From: Flammeovirgaceae bacterium 311
GTDB lineage: Bacteria > Bacteroidota > Bacteroidia > Cytophagales > Cyclobacteriaceae
DNA: 64,000 nt
NCBI GenBank assembly: GCA_000597885.1
Contig: CP004371.1
Location: 2,496,501-2,560,500 of the forward strand
Direction: 5' to 3'
This document shows positions 55,001 through 63,756 of the stretch, piece after piece. The notes below the pieces were generated by a model. It ran no database searches. It saw nothing but the letters and a program-made list of their open reading frames with translations, and was not told where the DNA came from. The position numbers and the translations under genes were made by a program. Within the stretch, counting starts at the first letter, position 1. Each line of letters opens with the position of its first letter.

Positions 55001-58000
55001 GACGTTACCAGGTAGTTGCCACCAACACCAGCCTGGGCTGCTCTTCTGAACCAGTAACAGTCAGCATCACCAACAGCCTGCCTTTACTTGCTCTTACGCT
55101 CAATCCTACAGCACAGACCAGCTGCGGCAGCATTTACAATGGCAGCATCAGCGCCAGCCTAAGCAAAAACAGTACTACCCTTTCTTCAGGTTATCAGCTG
55201 GAGTGGTTTGTAGGCTCCACCACCTCTGGTGCAGCTATTCCTGCTGCCAGCATCAGCGGCAATACTGCCTCTGGTCTGCAGGGCGGCCTTACCTACACCG
55301 TACGTGCCACTGATAACAGCACCGGCTGCCAGACGACGGCTAACATCTTTGTGCCGGAACAGGAAAACAGCATTAGCCTTACCTACAGCACTATTGCCAA
55401 CACCATATGTGATCCCAGCCTGGCTACTAATGGTACTACCTACCAGGGTGGCGTTGTGCTTACCGATATTCTCCTGAACGGAGTTGCTGAATCAGATTTC
55501 GGTCAGTACAACATCCGCTGGTATAAGCAAAGCGGTGCGGACTATACGTTAATAGCTGACGAAAGCAGCAGCTCGCTTTCAAATATTGACAATGGAAACT
55601 ACCAGGTAGAGGCGGTACATAATACGCTTAGCTGCAGCACCGGCAGAATACTGGTGGTGGTAGATGAAACAACAACAGATCCTGAGGTTAGCATTTCGGC
55701 CACGCCGCAGGTAAACTGCCAGGCTCCTTATGCTGGAACCCTAACGGCTTCGGTACATTCAGGTGGTGTTGCCTTACCACTTTCAGATTATCGTTTTGAG
55801 TGGTTTACCGGCACTACCACACAAGGTACTCCGCTTACCACCAACCTGTCAGGCACCAATAGCAGCCAGGCCACCAGACTTGCCAGTGGTTATTATACCC
55901 TGCGGGCCACCAACCTGAACACAGGTTGCGTTACCGTTGAATCACATTTTCTGGAAGAACTGCTGGTAGAACCAGGCACAACCATCACAGTACAAAATAT
56001 CCAGAGCTGCGATCCGGACGAAAGGGGCAGCCTTACCGCAAATGTTTTTGTTAATGGGTCCGAAGTAGCAGATTACAGTCTTTATACCTTTAAATGGTAT
56101 AGAGGCCAGTCCGCCGCCGGTACTCTTTTACCTGGTACTGGCAGAACCTTAACAGCCCTGGATGCTAGCAACACGCCCCTGCCATCTGATTACTATACTG
56201 TCATTGCCACCAATAACCAAACCAGCTGTCCGGCCCCTGAGCAAACAGCCTTTTTGGAACCGGCACCACCTTTGTTTACCATCTCAACCTTCCTCAACAG
56301 GGCTCCATCGTCCTGTAATGAAGATGGTGGTGTGGTAACTGCCTGGGTGAATGACGGAAGTGGCCGTAATGTAGATGATTATACTTTTGAATGGTATGCC
56401 GGACAGCAGACAGATCCGGATGCTAACTTCTACACCGATCCGCCGATTCAGTTTAGCGGATCGCCCCTCACCACCATGCCGCTGGGCTATGATACCAGCG
56501 TTGAGTTACCCGGCCAGACAGCCGGAACAGATTATTACACCAATGGCGCTACGCTGTTCTCTCGTGGTGCAGGCATTTATACAGTAGTGGCCACCCGCAA
56601 AGGAGATGGCTGTAAAGAACTGGCAGTTGTAGAGGTGCCTTATACAGGTGCCCATATGCCGGAGCTGGTTAATCTTAGCAATTCTGTTGTGTGCCCCGAC
56701 GGTACAGGCAGCATTCAGGTAAGGGCAATCGATGCCAGTGGCGCTGCTTTTGCAGATCAGTCAAAATATAAGTTTTATCTGTTTGAAGGCACCAATCCCG
56801 GAGATACTGTAACCGCTCCCTACAAACAGTGGGGGCAGTTGCCGGTAACAGAGTTTGCCAACCTGGCCCCTGGCAGCTATACCTTTCTGGTGAAGGAATT
56901 TATCACACCTGAAAAGTGCATATCAATATCCAGAACGATTGAAATCAAACAGATTGCTAAAGCGCCTGTTGCACGCACCAGCGATATAGTAGCCAGCAAT
57001 ATGTGCGTGGGAGGCAATGGATCTGTTCGCATTGTTGTGGGCCCGGCTATCGGAGATAATGCTACTACGCTCTTTTCCATCAGCTGGAAAACAGCACCTG
57101 GCACAATGCCGGCAGACCTGGTAAATCAGGCAGCGGGCAGCTATCCTTTCTCCAGTCTAGAGGCGGGTACATATACCGCTACTGTTAGTGGGGATACAGG
57201 CTGTTCTACTGATGTAAGCTTTACCATTCCGGGACAGCCCCTGGTACCTGTGTTGCAGGCATCAGGCACCCATCAGACTAACTGCGTACCGGCAAACGGA
57301 AGTATCACCATAAGCGGGGTAAGCTTAGCAGGAGCAGCCGCCAGCCTTTCCAACTACACCATCAGCTGGTACAGGGGTGCGGGTAACCTTGCCACTGGTA
57401 CGGCCTTCTATACCGGCACCCAGCTTACTACGGATACCCTTTCGGCTGGTACCTACTACCTGGTTGCCACACAAAATACAGGTACCGGCGCAGGTAGCGG
57501 CTGTAATGCTGCTCCGGTGGCGGTAATCATTCGTAACGAGAGCAACGCTACGCCTATTAGTCTGTCTGCCACACACAATACTTCCTGCGACGATCAGGCG
57601 TACAATGGTATAGTATCGGCAAATGTATCTGCTGTTGCCGGCAACTACACCTATCAGTGGTATAAAGATGATGTTGCCTATGGTGCTGCCGGCACACAGG
57701 CTACTCCTCCCGCGCTGGTGGCGACAGGTCCTGGTCAGTATCGCCTCGAACTGAAAGAATCATCAGGTTGCGTGACCTCCGCCCAGGTGGAAGTAACTGA
57801 AGATCTGAAATTCCCTATAATCACCACCACTGCCAGTCTGCCACAGACCAGCTGTACCTCTGGTGACGGAACAGCATCCGTAACAGCCATTACCTATGGT
57901 GGTGCCACTGCCGCTCCTGCTGACTTTAGCTTCAGCTGGACTGATGTTTCAGGTAACACCTACTCTGGCTCTTCAATCAGCAGTCTTGTTGCCGGCACTT

Positions 58001-61000
58001 ACACAGTAGTAGCCACAAAGACCGCTAATCCTGGTAGAGGTTGTGCCTCTGCTCCTGTGCAGGTGGTAGTGGGAAGCAACAGCGCCTACCCTGCCATCAG
58101 CTTGACTGCTACAGCAAACAGCTCCTGCGACAACAGCAGCTTCACCGGCACTGTCACTGCTAAAGTAACTTCTCCTACTGCTGATTATACCTACCAGTGG
58201 TACAAAGATGGTGCAGCCCTTGGTGCTGCCGGTACACAGGCTGATTTAGCACCTCTTACTGCTGTAGGTCCTGGTGTTTACCGCCTGGAGGTAACAGCAG
58301 CCAATGGCTGTCCTGTATCAGCAGAAGCAGAGGTAAAGGAAAAGCTGCTGCCTATTCAGATCACCACCACTGCCAGTCTGCCACAGACCAGCTGTACCAG
58401 TGGCGATGGAACAGCTTCTGTAACAGCCATTACCTATGGTGGTGCTTCTGCTTCATTGGCTGACTTTAGCTTCAGCTGGATTGATGTTTCAGGTAACACC
58501 TACTCTGGCTCTTCAATCAGCAGTCTTGTTGCCGGCACTTACACAGTAGTAGCCACAAAGACCGCTAATCCTGGTAGAGGTTGTGCCTCTGCTCCTGTGC
58601 AGGTGGTAGTGGGAAGCAACAGCGCCTACCCTGCCATCAGCTTGACTGCTACAGCAAACAGCTCCTGCGACAACAGCAGCTTCACCGGCACTGTCACTGC
58701 TAAAGTAACTTCTCCTACTGCTGATTATACCTACCAGTGGTACAAAGATGGTGTAGTACTTGGTGCTGCCGGTACACAGGCTGATTTAGCACCTCTTACT
58801 GCTGTAGGTCCTGGTGTTTACCGCCTGGAGGTAACAGCAGCCAATGGCTGTCCTGTATCAGCAGAAGCAGAGGTAAAGGAAAAGCTGCTGCCCATCCAGA
58901 TCACTACCACTGCCAGTCTGCCACAGACCAGCTGTACTTCCGGTGATGGAACAGCTTCTGTAACAGCCATTACCTATGGTGGTGCCACTGCCGCTCCTGC
59001 TGACTTTAGCTTTAGCTGGACTGATGCTAATGGCAACACTTATAGCGGTGCCTCCATCAGCAGCCTTACTGCTGGCACCTATACTGTGGCAGCTATCAAG
59101 ACTGCTAATCCTGGTATGGGTTGTAGCTCTGCTCCTGTGCAGGTGGTAGTGGGAAGCAACAGCGCCTACCCTGCCATCAGCTTGACTGCTACAGCAAACA
59201 GCTCCTGCGACAACAGCAGCTTCACCGGCACTGTCACTGCTAAGGTTACTTCTCCTACTGCTGATTATACCTACCAGTGGTACAAAGATGGTGTAGTACT
59301 TGGTGCTGCCGGTACACAGGCTGATTTAGCACCTCTTACTGCTGTAGGTCCTGGTGTTTACCGCCTGGAGGTAACAGCAGCCAATGGCTGTCCTGTATCA
59401 GCAGAAGCAGAGGTAAAGGAAAAGCTGCTGCCCATCCAGATCACTACCACTGCCAGTCTGCCACAGACCAGCTGTACCTCTGGTGATGGAACAGCTTCTG
59501 TAACAGCCATTACCTATGGTGGTGCTTCTGCTTCATTGGCTGACTTTAGCTTTAGCTGGACTGATGTTTCAGGTAACACCTACTCTGGCTCTTCAATCAG
59601 CAGTCTTGTTGCCGGCACTTACACAGTAGTAGCCACAAAGACTGCTAATCCTGGTATGGGTTGTAGCTCTGCTCCTGTGCAGGTGGTGGTAGGTTCTCCG
59701 CAACCAACAGTTGCTGTTTCTTTGAGTGGTGTTAACTTTTCTGCCTGCGATAACACGCCTAATGGCAGCTTAACGGCTACCATTACCGGAGCAAGCAGCT
59801 ATAGCTATGTGTTATATAAGAATGGAGCAGCTACAACCTTTACCGGAAATAAAGTAAGCACCACAACATTAACCTTTAGCAACCTGGAAGCTGCTCAGTA
59901 CCGCCTGGATGTTACTGACAACAACACATGTCCTGCCACGGCCACACTTAGCATTGCAAAAGAAGTGCTTACCGGCAACATTACCCTTAGTCATGTAAAC
60001 CAAAGCACCTGTAATAATGACGGCAGCCTGAGCATCACCCAAATAGACTTCGGCAATGAATTATTCAGGGGTGCCGACATTCTGAATAACTTCAGCTTAC
60101 AGCTGATGGGAGCCAATGGTAATGCATTAACCAATACTGCCGTAACAACCAGTTCCGGAGCCACCTTTAACAATTTGCCTGCTGGTTTATACACTGTTAA
60201 GGCTGTTAAACGCACAGGCAAAGGACTGAATTGTTCACTGGCTGCAACAGACCAGCTGAAGACCAACAGCGTTAAGCCAACCTTGCAGCTGGCCGATAAA
60301 AAAATGATTTCCCGCTGCTTTGGCCAGACAGGCTTACTTGCTGTGTCGGTAGATGGTAATACAAGCAACGGCGGTCGTTACACTGTCGACTGGATGTACC
60401 GCCAAACACTTAGCAGCTCCTACACCAGTGTGGCAGCGTCTGATTTCAGTATCACTGATTTAAATGCAGGCTACTACACCATTAACGTTCGGGACAATGT
60501 AACCAATTGTACCGTTTCGCAGGAGTATCTCATCGAAGAGGTAGTGGTTGAGCTTACCTTAAGTGCCAGTGCCAGCGATCAGACAAACTGTGATCCGGAT
60601 AACGGCCAGATCTTTGTGCGTGTTGCTAACCTGAGTGACCTGGAGGAAAAGCTGGGAAATAACCTTACGTTTGACTTTGAGGTTTATGCCGGAGAATTAA
60701 GTGCTCCTCCTGCAAACACAGCCCCTGCCTATAAAGTGAGCAGTGTCACCTCATTTAGCAGAATGGATGTGGCCGGACCAAGTGCTTACACGATTTTTGC
60801 ATGGTTCAATGGACATAGGGTGTGCGTAGGCAATGACATTGCTCATGTAGGCTATGTTGATAACAAGCCAACACCTGTTATTGAGCAGGAAACATCGCTG
60901 ACAATCTGCGATCCGGGAAAACCAAATGCCAGTGCTGCTGCAAGCGTAAACGGCCTTACCGAAGGATATAGCTTTACCTGGTACAAAGAATCTGTAGCAG

Positions 61001-61935
61001 CTGCTAATAAGTTGGCTCAGACTGGCCCCATAATTACCAACCTGGGCCTGACTGATTATATCGTTGAGGCTCAGAACTTAATCACAGGGTGCATTGGCTA
61101 CGACACTGTTAGTATAACCGCGCTGTTTCCGCCTGTTGCATTTGATTCGGCTATGCTTACCGCTACCCTTTCAAATAACTGCGCCGTACCCAACGGTACG
61201 CTGGAGGTAAATCTGGCAAGTGGTCAGCGAGATAAATTTTCCTTCACATGGTATCGCGGCACTACAGCAAACCCCGACAGTTTATTGCCGGCAGGTGTAG
61301 TCCCATACAGACAGGAAGGCCTTGCTGAAGGATATTATAGCGTAGTAGCCCAAGACCTGGAGAACGGCTGTTTATCTGATGCTGTAATCAAACGTGTAGA
61401 TGGAGAATATGAATTCCCTGATTTTGAGATAAAGGTAGAGCCTGCATCCTGCTCAAAGCCAGGAATGGCACAGGTTGTTGGCATAGGCGGCGAAATGATG
61501 GATTACTATATCTACGATGCCCATGGCAGACAGATATCAGACCAGAATACTCCAATGTTCGTAGGACCAGCCGGCCATTACTGGCTGCGGGTAATATCTC
61601 CTGATGGCTGTGATAAACAGCTCCCTTTTGAAATAACAGAAGCGGTACTACCGCACAACGGGGTAACCGCTAATGGCGATGGTGTGAATGATTTCATGCT
61701 GATTGAATGCATTCATTTATATCCAGAGAACCTGTTGCGCATTTATAACAGAGCCGGCGGGCTGGTATACGAAATGTCGGGCTACGACAACAGCCTGCGG
61801 GTATTCGATGGCACTGGTAACAAGGGTCTATACCTGGGCGGCAAAGATCTGCCGGCGGGCACCTACTACTGGGTGCTCTTCAGAGACAATGTAAATGAAA
61901 AACCTAAAACCGGATTCCTGGAACTCATCCGCTAA
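52084..61935 (+). CDS. Giant Cys-rich repeat adhesin B with T9SS type B sorting domain (module 3)
   Basis: The 3283-residue product has a signal peptide (MKQLYAFFFLLLAFFPSYG). It is colinear with adhesin A along its length: similar N-terminal domain, then ~90-residue beta modules with paired cysteines (TSC.SIYNGSISASL...F.WYKESNG...TGCQTTASV). Two internal arrays are present: 196-residue units (about residues 604-995, plus flanking imperfect copies) and 180-residue units (about 1913-2535). The C-terminal type B sorting domain follows NGVTANGDGVNDF, and from LLRIYNRAGG onward it is identical to that of adhesin A. It is probably exported by the T9SS and held by the PorP partner 4 bp downstream. 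A role in adhesion or gliding is inferred from SprB analogy. Confidence 0.88.
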   Translation: MKQLYAFFFLLLAFFPSYGKNLISSSFSEPPCSGTEARVVADSPQKTCKTPYGGKLSVEIYQNNKRVSNGSFSYTWYPADHINEEVHKLATGTSVSQLTAGTYAVVVVDLEKKCEMVATGVVLDETPVLEFSLDYIKNTVGCDADPVGEIRLNNPKNYKINWYSGTEADPDKNIPKYQSLDYMEFLPPGTYTIVATNESTGCTTVPIQVTVDGFPTSPIVTADITPDLLCNGTGSGTIATTIIPSATGDVPPGGYTYTWYNEAGTELSQFSNLAVASPLPVGTYSLRVAGIYTDMSLTCDTLLSYTIPHQPIHPVLSLSATPNSICDPAKATNGTTYTGSITAAVTNNGQVITDFSGYTFSWIDANGNTGTVSGTNQLNQLPGGTYTLTATNSGGCASDPVNVVINNTAPGLSLTLTPTAQTSCGSIYNGSISASLSKNSTTLSSGYQLEWFVGSTTSGAAIPAASISGNSASGLQGGLTYTVRATDNSTGCQTTASVLVPVQENTITPGYTVAPNSICSTDLATNGAQYTGAITVTSVDFNSSNTTDLSGYSFSWYKESNGSFSLFAGATSSSLSNLATGRYQVVATNTSLGCSSDPVTVEVVDATPTLALSLTPTAQTSCGSIYNGSISASLSKNSTTLSSGYQLEWFVGSTTSGAAIPAASISGNSASGLQGGLTYTVRATDNSTGCQTTASVFVPQDDVSISLNYSSMPNGICNPALATATYSGSISINSIDFNSSNTTDLSGYSFSWYKESNGSFSLIAGATSSSLSNLATGRYQVVATNTSLGCSSDPVTVEVVDATPTLALSLTPTAQTSCGSIYNGSISASLSKNSTTLSSGYQLEWFVGSTTSGAAIPAASISGNSASGLQGGLTYTVRATDNSTGCQTTASVFVPQDDVSISLNYSSMPNGICNPALATATYSGSISINSIDFNSSNTTDLSGYSFSWYKESNGSFSLVAGENGSSLSQLEAGRYQVVATNTSLGCSSEPVTVSITNSLPLLALTLNPTAQTSCGSIYNGSISASLSKNSTTLSSGYQLEWFVGSTTSGAAIPAASISGNTASGLQGGLTYTVRATDNSTGCQTTANIFVPEQENSISLTYSTIANTICDPSLATNGTTYQGGVVLTDILLNGVAESDFGQYNIRWYKQSGADYTLIADESSSSLSNIDNGNYQVEAVHNTLSCSTGRILVVVDETTTDPEVSISATPQVNCQAPYAGTLTASVHSGGVALPLSDYRFEWFTGTTTQGTPLTTNLSGTNSSQATRLASGYYTLRATNLNTGCVTVESHFLEELLVEPGTTITVQNIQSCDPDERGSLTANVFVNGSEVADYSLYTFKWYRGQSAAGTLLPGTGRTLTALDASNTPLPSDYYTVIATNNQTSCPAPEQTAFLEPAPPLFTISTFLNRAPSSCNEDGGVVTAWVNDGSGRNVDDYTFEWYAGQQTDPDANFYTDPPIQFSGSPLTTMPLGYDTSVELPGQTAGTDYYTNGATLFSRGAGIYTVVATRKGDGCKELAVVEVPYTGAHMPELVNLSNSVVCPDGTGSIQVRAIDASGAAFADQSKYKFYLFEGTNPGDTVTAPYKQWGQLPVTEFANLAPGSYTFLVKEFITPEKCISISRTIEIKQIAKAPVARTSDIVASNMCVGGNGSVRIVVGPAIGDNATTLFSISWKTAPGTMPADLVNQAAGSYPFSSLEAGTYTATVSGDTGCSTDVSFTIPGQPLVPVLQASGTHQTNCVPANGSITISGVSLAGAAASLSNYTISWYRGAGNLATGTAFYTGTQLTTDTLSAGTYYLVATQNTGTGAGSGCNAAPVAVIIRNESNATPISLSATHNTSCDDQAYNGIVSANVSAVAGNYTYQWYKDDVAYGAAGTQATPPALVATGPGQYRLELKESSGCVTSAQVEVTEDLKFPIITTTASLPQTSCTSGDGTASVTAITYGGATAAPADFSFSWTDVSGNTYSGSSISSLVAGTYTVVATKTANPGRGCASAPVQVVVGSNSAYPAISLTATANSSCDNSSFTGTVTAKVTSPTADYTYQWYKDGAALGAAGTQADLAPLTAVGPGVYRLEVTAANGCPVSAEAEVKEKLLPIQITTTASLPQTSCTSGDGTASVTAITYGGASASLADFSFSWIDVSGNTYSGSSISSLVAGTYTVVATKTANPGRGCASAPVQVVVGSNSAYPAISLTATANSSCDNSSFTGTVTAKVTSPTADYTYQWYKDGVVLGAAGTQADLAPLTAVGPGVYRLEVTAANGCPVSAEAEVKEKLLPIQITTTASLPQTSCTSGDGTASVTAITYGGATAAPADFSFSWTDANGNTYSGASISSLTAGTYTVAAIKTANPGMGCSSAPVQVVVGSNSAYPAISLTATANSSCDNSSFTGTVTAKVTSPTADYTYQWYKDGVVLGAAGTQADLAPLTAVGPGVYRLEVTAANGCPVSAEAEVKEKLLPIQITTTASLPQTSCTSGDGTASVTAITYGGASASLADFSFSWTDVSGNTYSGSSISSLVAGTYTVVATKTANPGMGCSSAPVQVVVGSPQPTVAVSLSGVNFSACDNTPNGSLTATITGASSYSYVLYKNGAATTFTGNKVSTTTLTFSNLEAAQYRLDVTDNNTCPATATLSIAKEVLTGNITLSHVNQSTCNNDGSLSITQIDFGNELFRGADILNNFSLQLMGANGNALTNTAVTTSSGATFNNLPAGLYTVKAVKRTGKGLNCSLAATDQLKTNSVKPTLQLADKKMISRCFGQTGLLAVSVDGNTSNGGRYTVDWMYRQTLSSSYTSVAASDFSITDLNAGYYTINVRDNVTNCTVSQEYLIEEVVVELTLSASASDQTNCDPDNGQIFVRVANLSDLEEKLGNNLTFDFEVYAGELSAPPANTAPAYKVSSVTSFSRMDVAGPSAYTIFAWFNGHRVCVGNDIAHVGYVDNKPTPVIEQETSLTICDPGKPNASAAASVNGLTEGYSFTWYKESVAAANKLAQTGPIITNLGLTDYIVEAQNLITGCIGYDTVSITALFPPVAFDSAMLTATLSNNCAVPNGTLEVNLASGQRDKFSFTWYRGTTANPDSLLPAGVVPYRQEGLAEGYYSVVAQDLENGCLSDAVIKRVDGEYEFPDFEIKVEPASCSKPGMAQVVGIGGEMMDYYIYDAHGRQISDQNTPMFVGPAGHYWLRVISPDGCDKQLPFEITEAVLPHNGVTANGDGVNDFMLIECIHLYPENLLRIYNRAGGLVYEMSGYDNSLRVFDGTGNKGLYLGGKDLPAGTYYWVLFRDNVNEKPKTGFLELIR
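53893..55068 (+). repeat. Tandem 588-bp repeats in adhesin B
   Basis: Two well-conserved 588-bp units start at 53893 and 54481 (196 codons). Imperfect copies precede (from about 53305) and follow (from about 55069). The part coding for CGSIYNGSISASL through STGCQTTA is the most conserved, in four copies. Confidence 0.85.
57820..59690 (+). repeat. Tandem 540-bp repeats in adhesin B (3 full plus a partial copy)
   Basis: Units start at 57820, 58360, 58900 and 59440, exactly 540 bp apart (180 codons). The fourth is cut after its first half. Copies are mosaic: variant GATAAPADF is in copies 1 and 3 and GASASLADF in 2 and 4, while GRGCASAP is in 1 and 2 and GMGCSSAP in 3 and 4. Confidence 0.9.
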
Positions 61936-62862
61936 ACCCATGCGCTACCTATCATACATCTGTTTATTTGTGATGCTGCTTGCAGGAGGAGGAGTTGTTG
62001 CCCAGCAGCGGCCGGCTTACTCGCAGTATATGTTCAATGGCTTAGCCCTTAATCCCGCCTATGCGGGCAGCCAGAAGCAGTTTAATGCCATGGCTGTTAT
62101 CCGCAGCCAGTGGGTTAACTTTGAGGGTGCTCCCAAGACACAGCTGCTTAGTGTGCATGCTCCCCTGGACCGAAAGAACATTGGTCTGGGCATGCTCATC
62201 TCTCACGAGAACATTGGTGTGCATACCGACTGGAGTGCTTATGCCTCTTATGCCTACCAGATCAAGTTCAAAAGGGCCGGCATACTTTCGCTGGGATTGC
62301 AGGGTGGTATAAACTACCGCCAGTCTGATTTTACCAAGCTAACCGTACAGGCAGGATCCGACCCGCTGCTGGGCTACCATCGTAAATCTACCGTTAACTT
62401 TGGTACAGGTGCCTTCTATAGTACCCGCAAGGGTTACGTGGGGCTGTCGTCTCCTTATCTTGTTGAAAACAAAACTTTCAATGTAGAGGACGATGGTACG
62501 GTTACTGAAAACAGGGAAGCCCGCTATTACTACCTTACAGCTGGTAAAGTCTTTGAACTGGGGCCTAAGGTACAGACAATGCCTTCTGTACTGCTACGCC
62601 TGCAGGATAATATGCCAGTGGGTTATGACCTTAGTGTAAACTTCTACTATAACAAAGTATTGGGTACGGGTATCTCCTATCGCAATGGTGACTCTATCAT
62701 TGGTATGTTCCAGTTGATCCTGAATGAAAACGTAAACTTTGGTTACGCCTATGACTACACCCTGTCCAGCTTACGCAATCATACCCAGGGATCTCATGAA
62801 CTCATGCTTAATTACCGCATCAGATTAAGTCCCGAACCCTGCCATACATACTTCTAATAACA
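61736..62862 (+). repeat. 1127-bp near-identical block, copy 2 (sorting domain end plus PorP)
   Basis: Partner of 49817-50943, in the same orientation 11,919 bp away. It covers the end of giant adhesin B, the following PorP/SprF gene and 5 bp past its stop. Confidence 0.93.
61940..62857 (+). CDS. PorP/SprF-family T9SS outer-membrane protein (module 3)
   Basis: About 305 residues from the ATG at 61940, 4 bp after the adhesin B stop. The protein is identical to the module 2 copy; the genes differ by one silent base (GAC/GAT, 62608). Signal peptide, YSQYMFNGLALNPAYAG opening and barrel strands are those of the PorP/SprF family. It presumably serves giant adhesin B. Because the partner proteins carry identical sorting domains, either PorP copy could serve either adhesin (inference). 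Confidence 0.93.
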   Translation: MRYLSYICLFVMLLAGGGVVAQQRPAYSQYMFNGLALNPAYAGSQKQFNAMAVIRSQWVNFEGAPKTQLLSVHAPLDRKNIGLGMLISHENIGVHTDWSAYASYAYQIKFKRAGILSLGLQGGINYRQSDFTKLTVQAGSDPLLGYHRKSTVNFGTGAFYSTRKGYVGLSSPYLVENKTFNVEDDGTVTENREARYYYLTAGKVFELGPKVQTMPSVLLRLQDNMPVGYDLSVNFYYNKVLGTGISYRNGDSIIGMFQLILNENVNFGYAYDYTLSSLRNHTQGSHELMLNYRIRLSPEPCHTYF

Positions 62863-62876
62863 AAAAATTTACATAC

Positions 62877-62909
62877 AAAAGCAGACCCGACTGGTCTGCT
62901 TTTTTTATT
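62877..62909 (+). terminator. Rho-independent terminator after module 3
   Basis: An 11-bp perfect stem AAAAGCAGACC/GGTCTGCTTTT with loop CGACT is followed by a T-run. It is unrelated in sequence to the terminator of module 2, so the duplicated block stops before it. Confidence 0.92.
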
Positions 62910-63172
62910 TTTAAGTGACTCATACTACTCAGATATGCTATAGATTTCGAATGAACTTTGTTGAGACATACCAATATAGTCCTATTTCTAAAGCCAAAAA
63001 ATCTTTGTTTAACCAACAATATCCTTTCTGAAACACATAAATTTTCATCGTATAATTTCAAAATTGTTACTTTTTTCCCCAATTCTTTGAAATTCGTCAT
63101 TAAAACAGGCTTTTTAGATATTTTTAACCTTCAGAATTGGAATATTACAAACTCTTCCTGTATAATTGGTTT

Positions 63173-63640
63173 ATGAAAATTGAAGACGAAATCCATCAGA
63201 AGCATTTCAGGAATGAACACCAGCGGGCTGCTATAAACCTTATATATTCTCATAGCTGGCTCACCACAAAAATCAAGCAATTTTTAAGTGAGTTTGATAT
63301 TACCATGCAGCAGTTCAATGTGCTCCGAATTCTGCGCGGCCAGCACCCCGAGAGTATCTCTACCTCGGTTATTCGCGAGCGCATGCTGGACCGTAACTCA
63401 GATGCCAGCCGTATTGTAGACAGACTACATAAGCAAGAACTGGTAGACAAGCAACCCTGCCCCAGCGACAGGCGCCTGGTAGATGTACGCATCAGCAGTA
63501 AAGGCCTAAGGCTGCTTGAAACAATCGATCAGCGCCAGCAGGAAATAGAAAGCTTTCTATCAAATATTTCTGAAGACGAAGCCAAAGAACTAAACCGCAT
63601 CCTGGACAAAATTCGCAGCAATCCGGATGAAATCAGCTAG
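63173..63640 (+). CDS. MarR-family transcriptional regulator
   Basis: About 155 residues from the ATG at 63173 (MKIEDEIHQKHFRNEHQRAAINLIYSHSWL); an upstream in-frame start at 63137 adds 12 hydrophobic residues with no role in the family. The winged helix-turn-helix is clear: ITMQQFNVLRILRGQ, ISTSVIRERMLDRNSDASRIVDRLHKQELVDKQPCPSDRRLVDVRISSKGLRLLETI, with the DRR wing motif of MarR proteins. It is a cytoplasmic dimeric DNA-binding protein. Target genes are unknown; it may regulate itself or its neighbours. The ~310 bp upstream contain the module 3 terminator and AT-rich DNA but no other gene. Confidence 0.9.
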   Translation: MKIEDEIHQKHFRNEHQRAAINLIYSHSWLTTKIKQFLSEFDITMQQFNVLRILRGQHPESISTSVIRERMLDRNSDASRIVDRLHKQELVDKQPCPSDRRLVDVRISSKGLRLLETIDQRQQEIESFLSNISEDEAKELNRILDKIRSNPDEIS

Positions 63641-63684
63641 TGCTGCAAAAAGCATAAAAAGCAACTCCTGTTCTGTAACAACTA

Positions 63685-63725
63685 AAGCGGCCGCTGGTGA
63701 ATTACCAGCGGCCGCTTCTTATTTT
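63685..63725. terminator. Bidirectional terminator between marR-type gene and hemE
   Basis: A 14-bp perfect stem AAGCGGCCGCTGGT/ACCAGCGGCCGCTT with loop GAATT is followed by CTTATTTTT. It lies between convergent genes and contains a NotI-like GCGGCCGC in each arm. Confidence 0.85.
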
Positions 63726-63756
63726 TAACTACTATGCGTTTTTGGGTAATGCCGTG

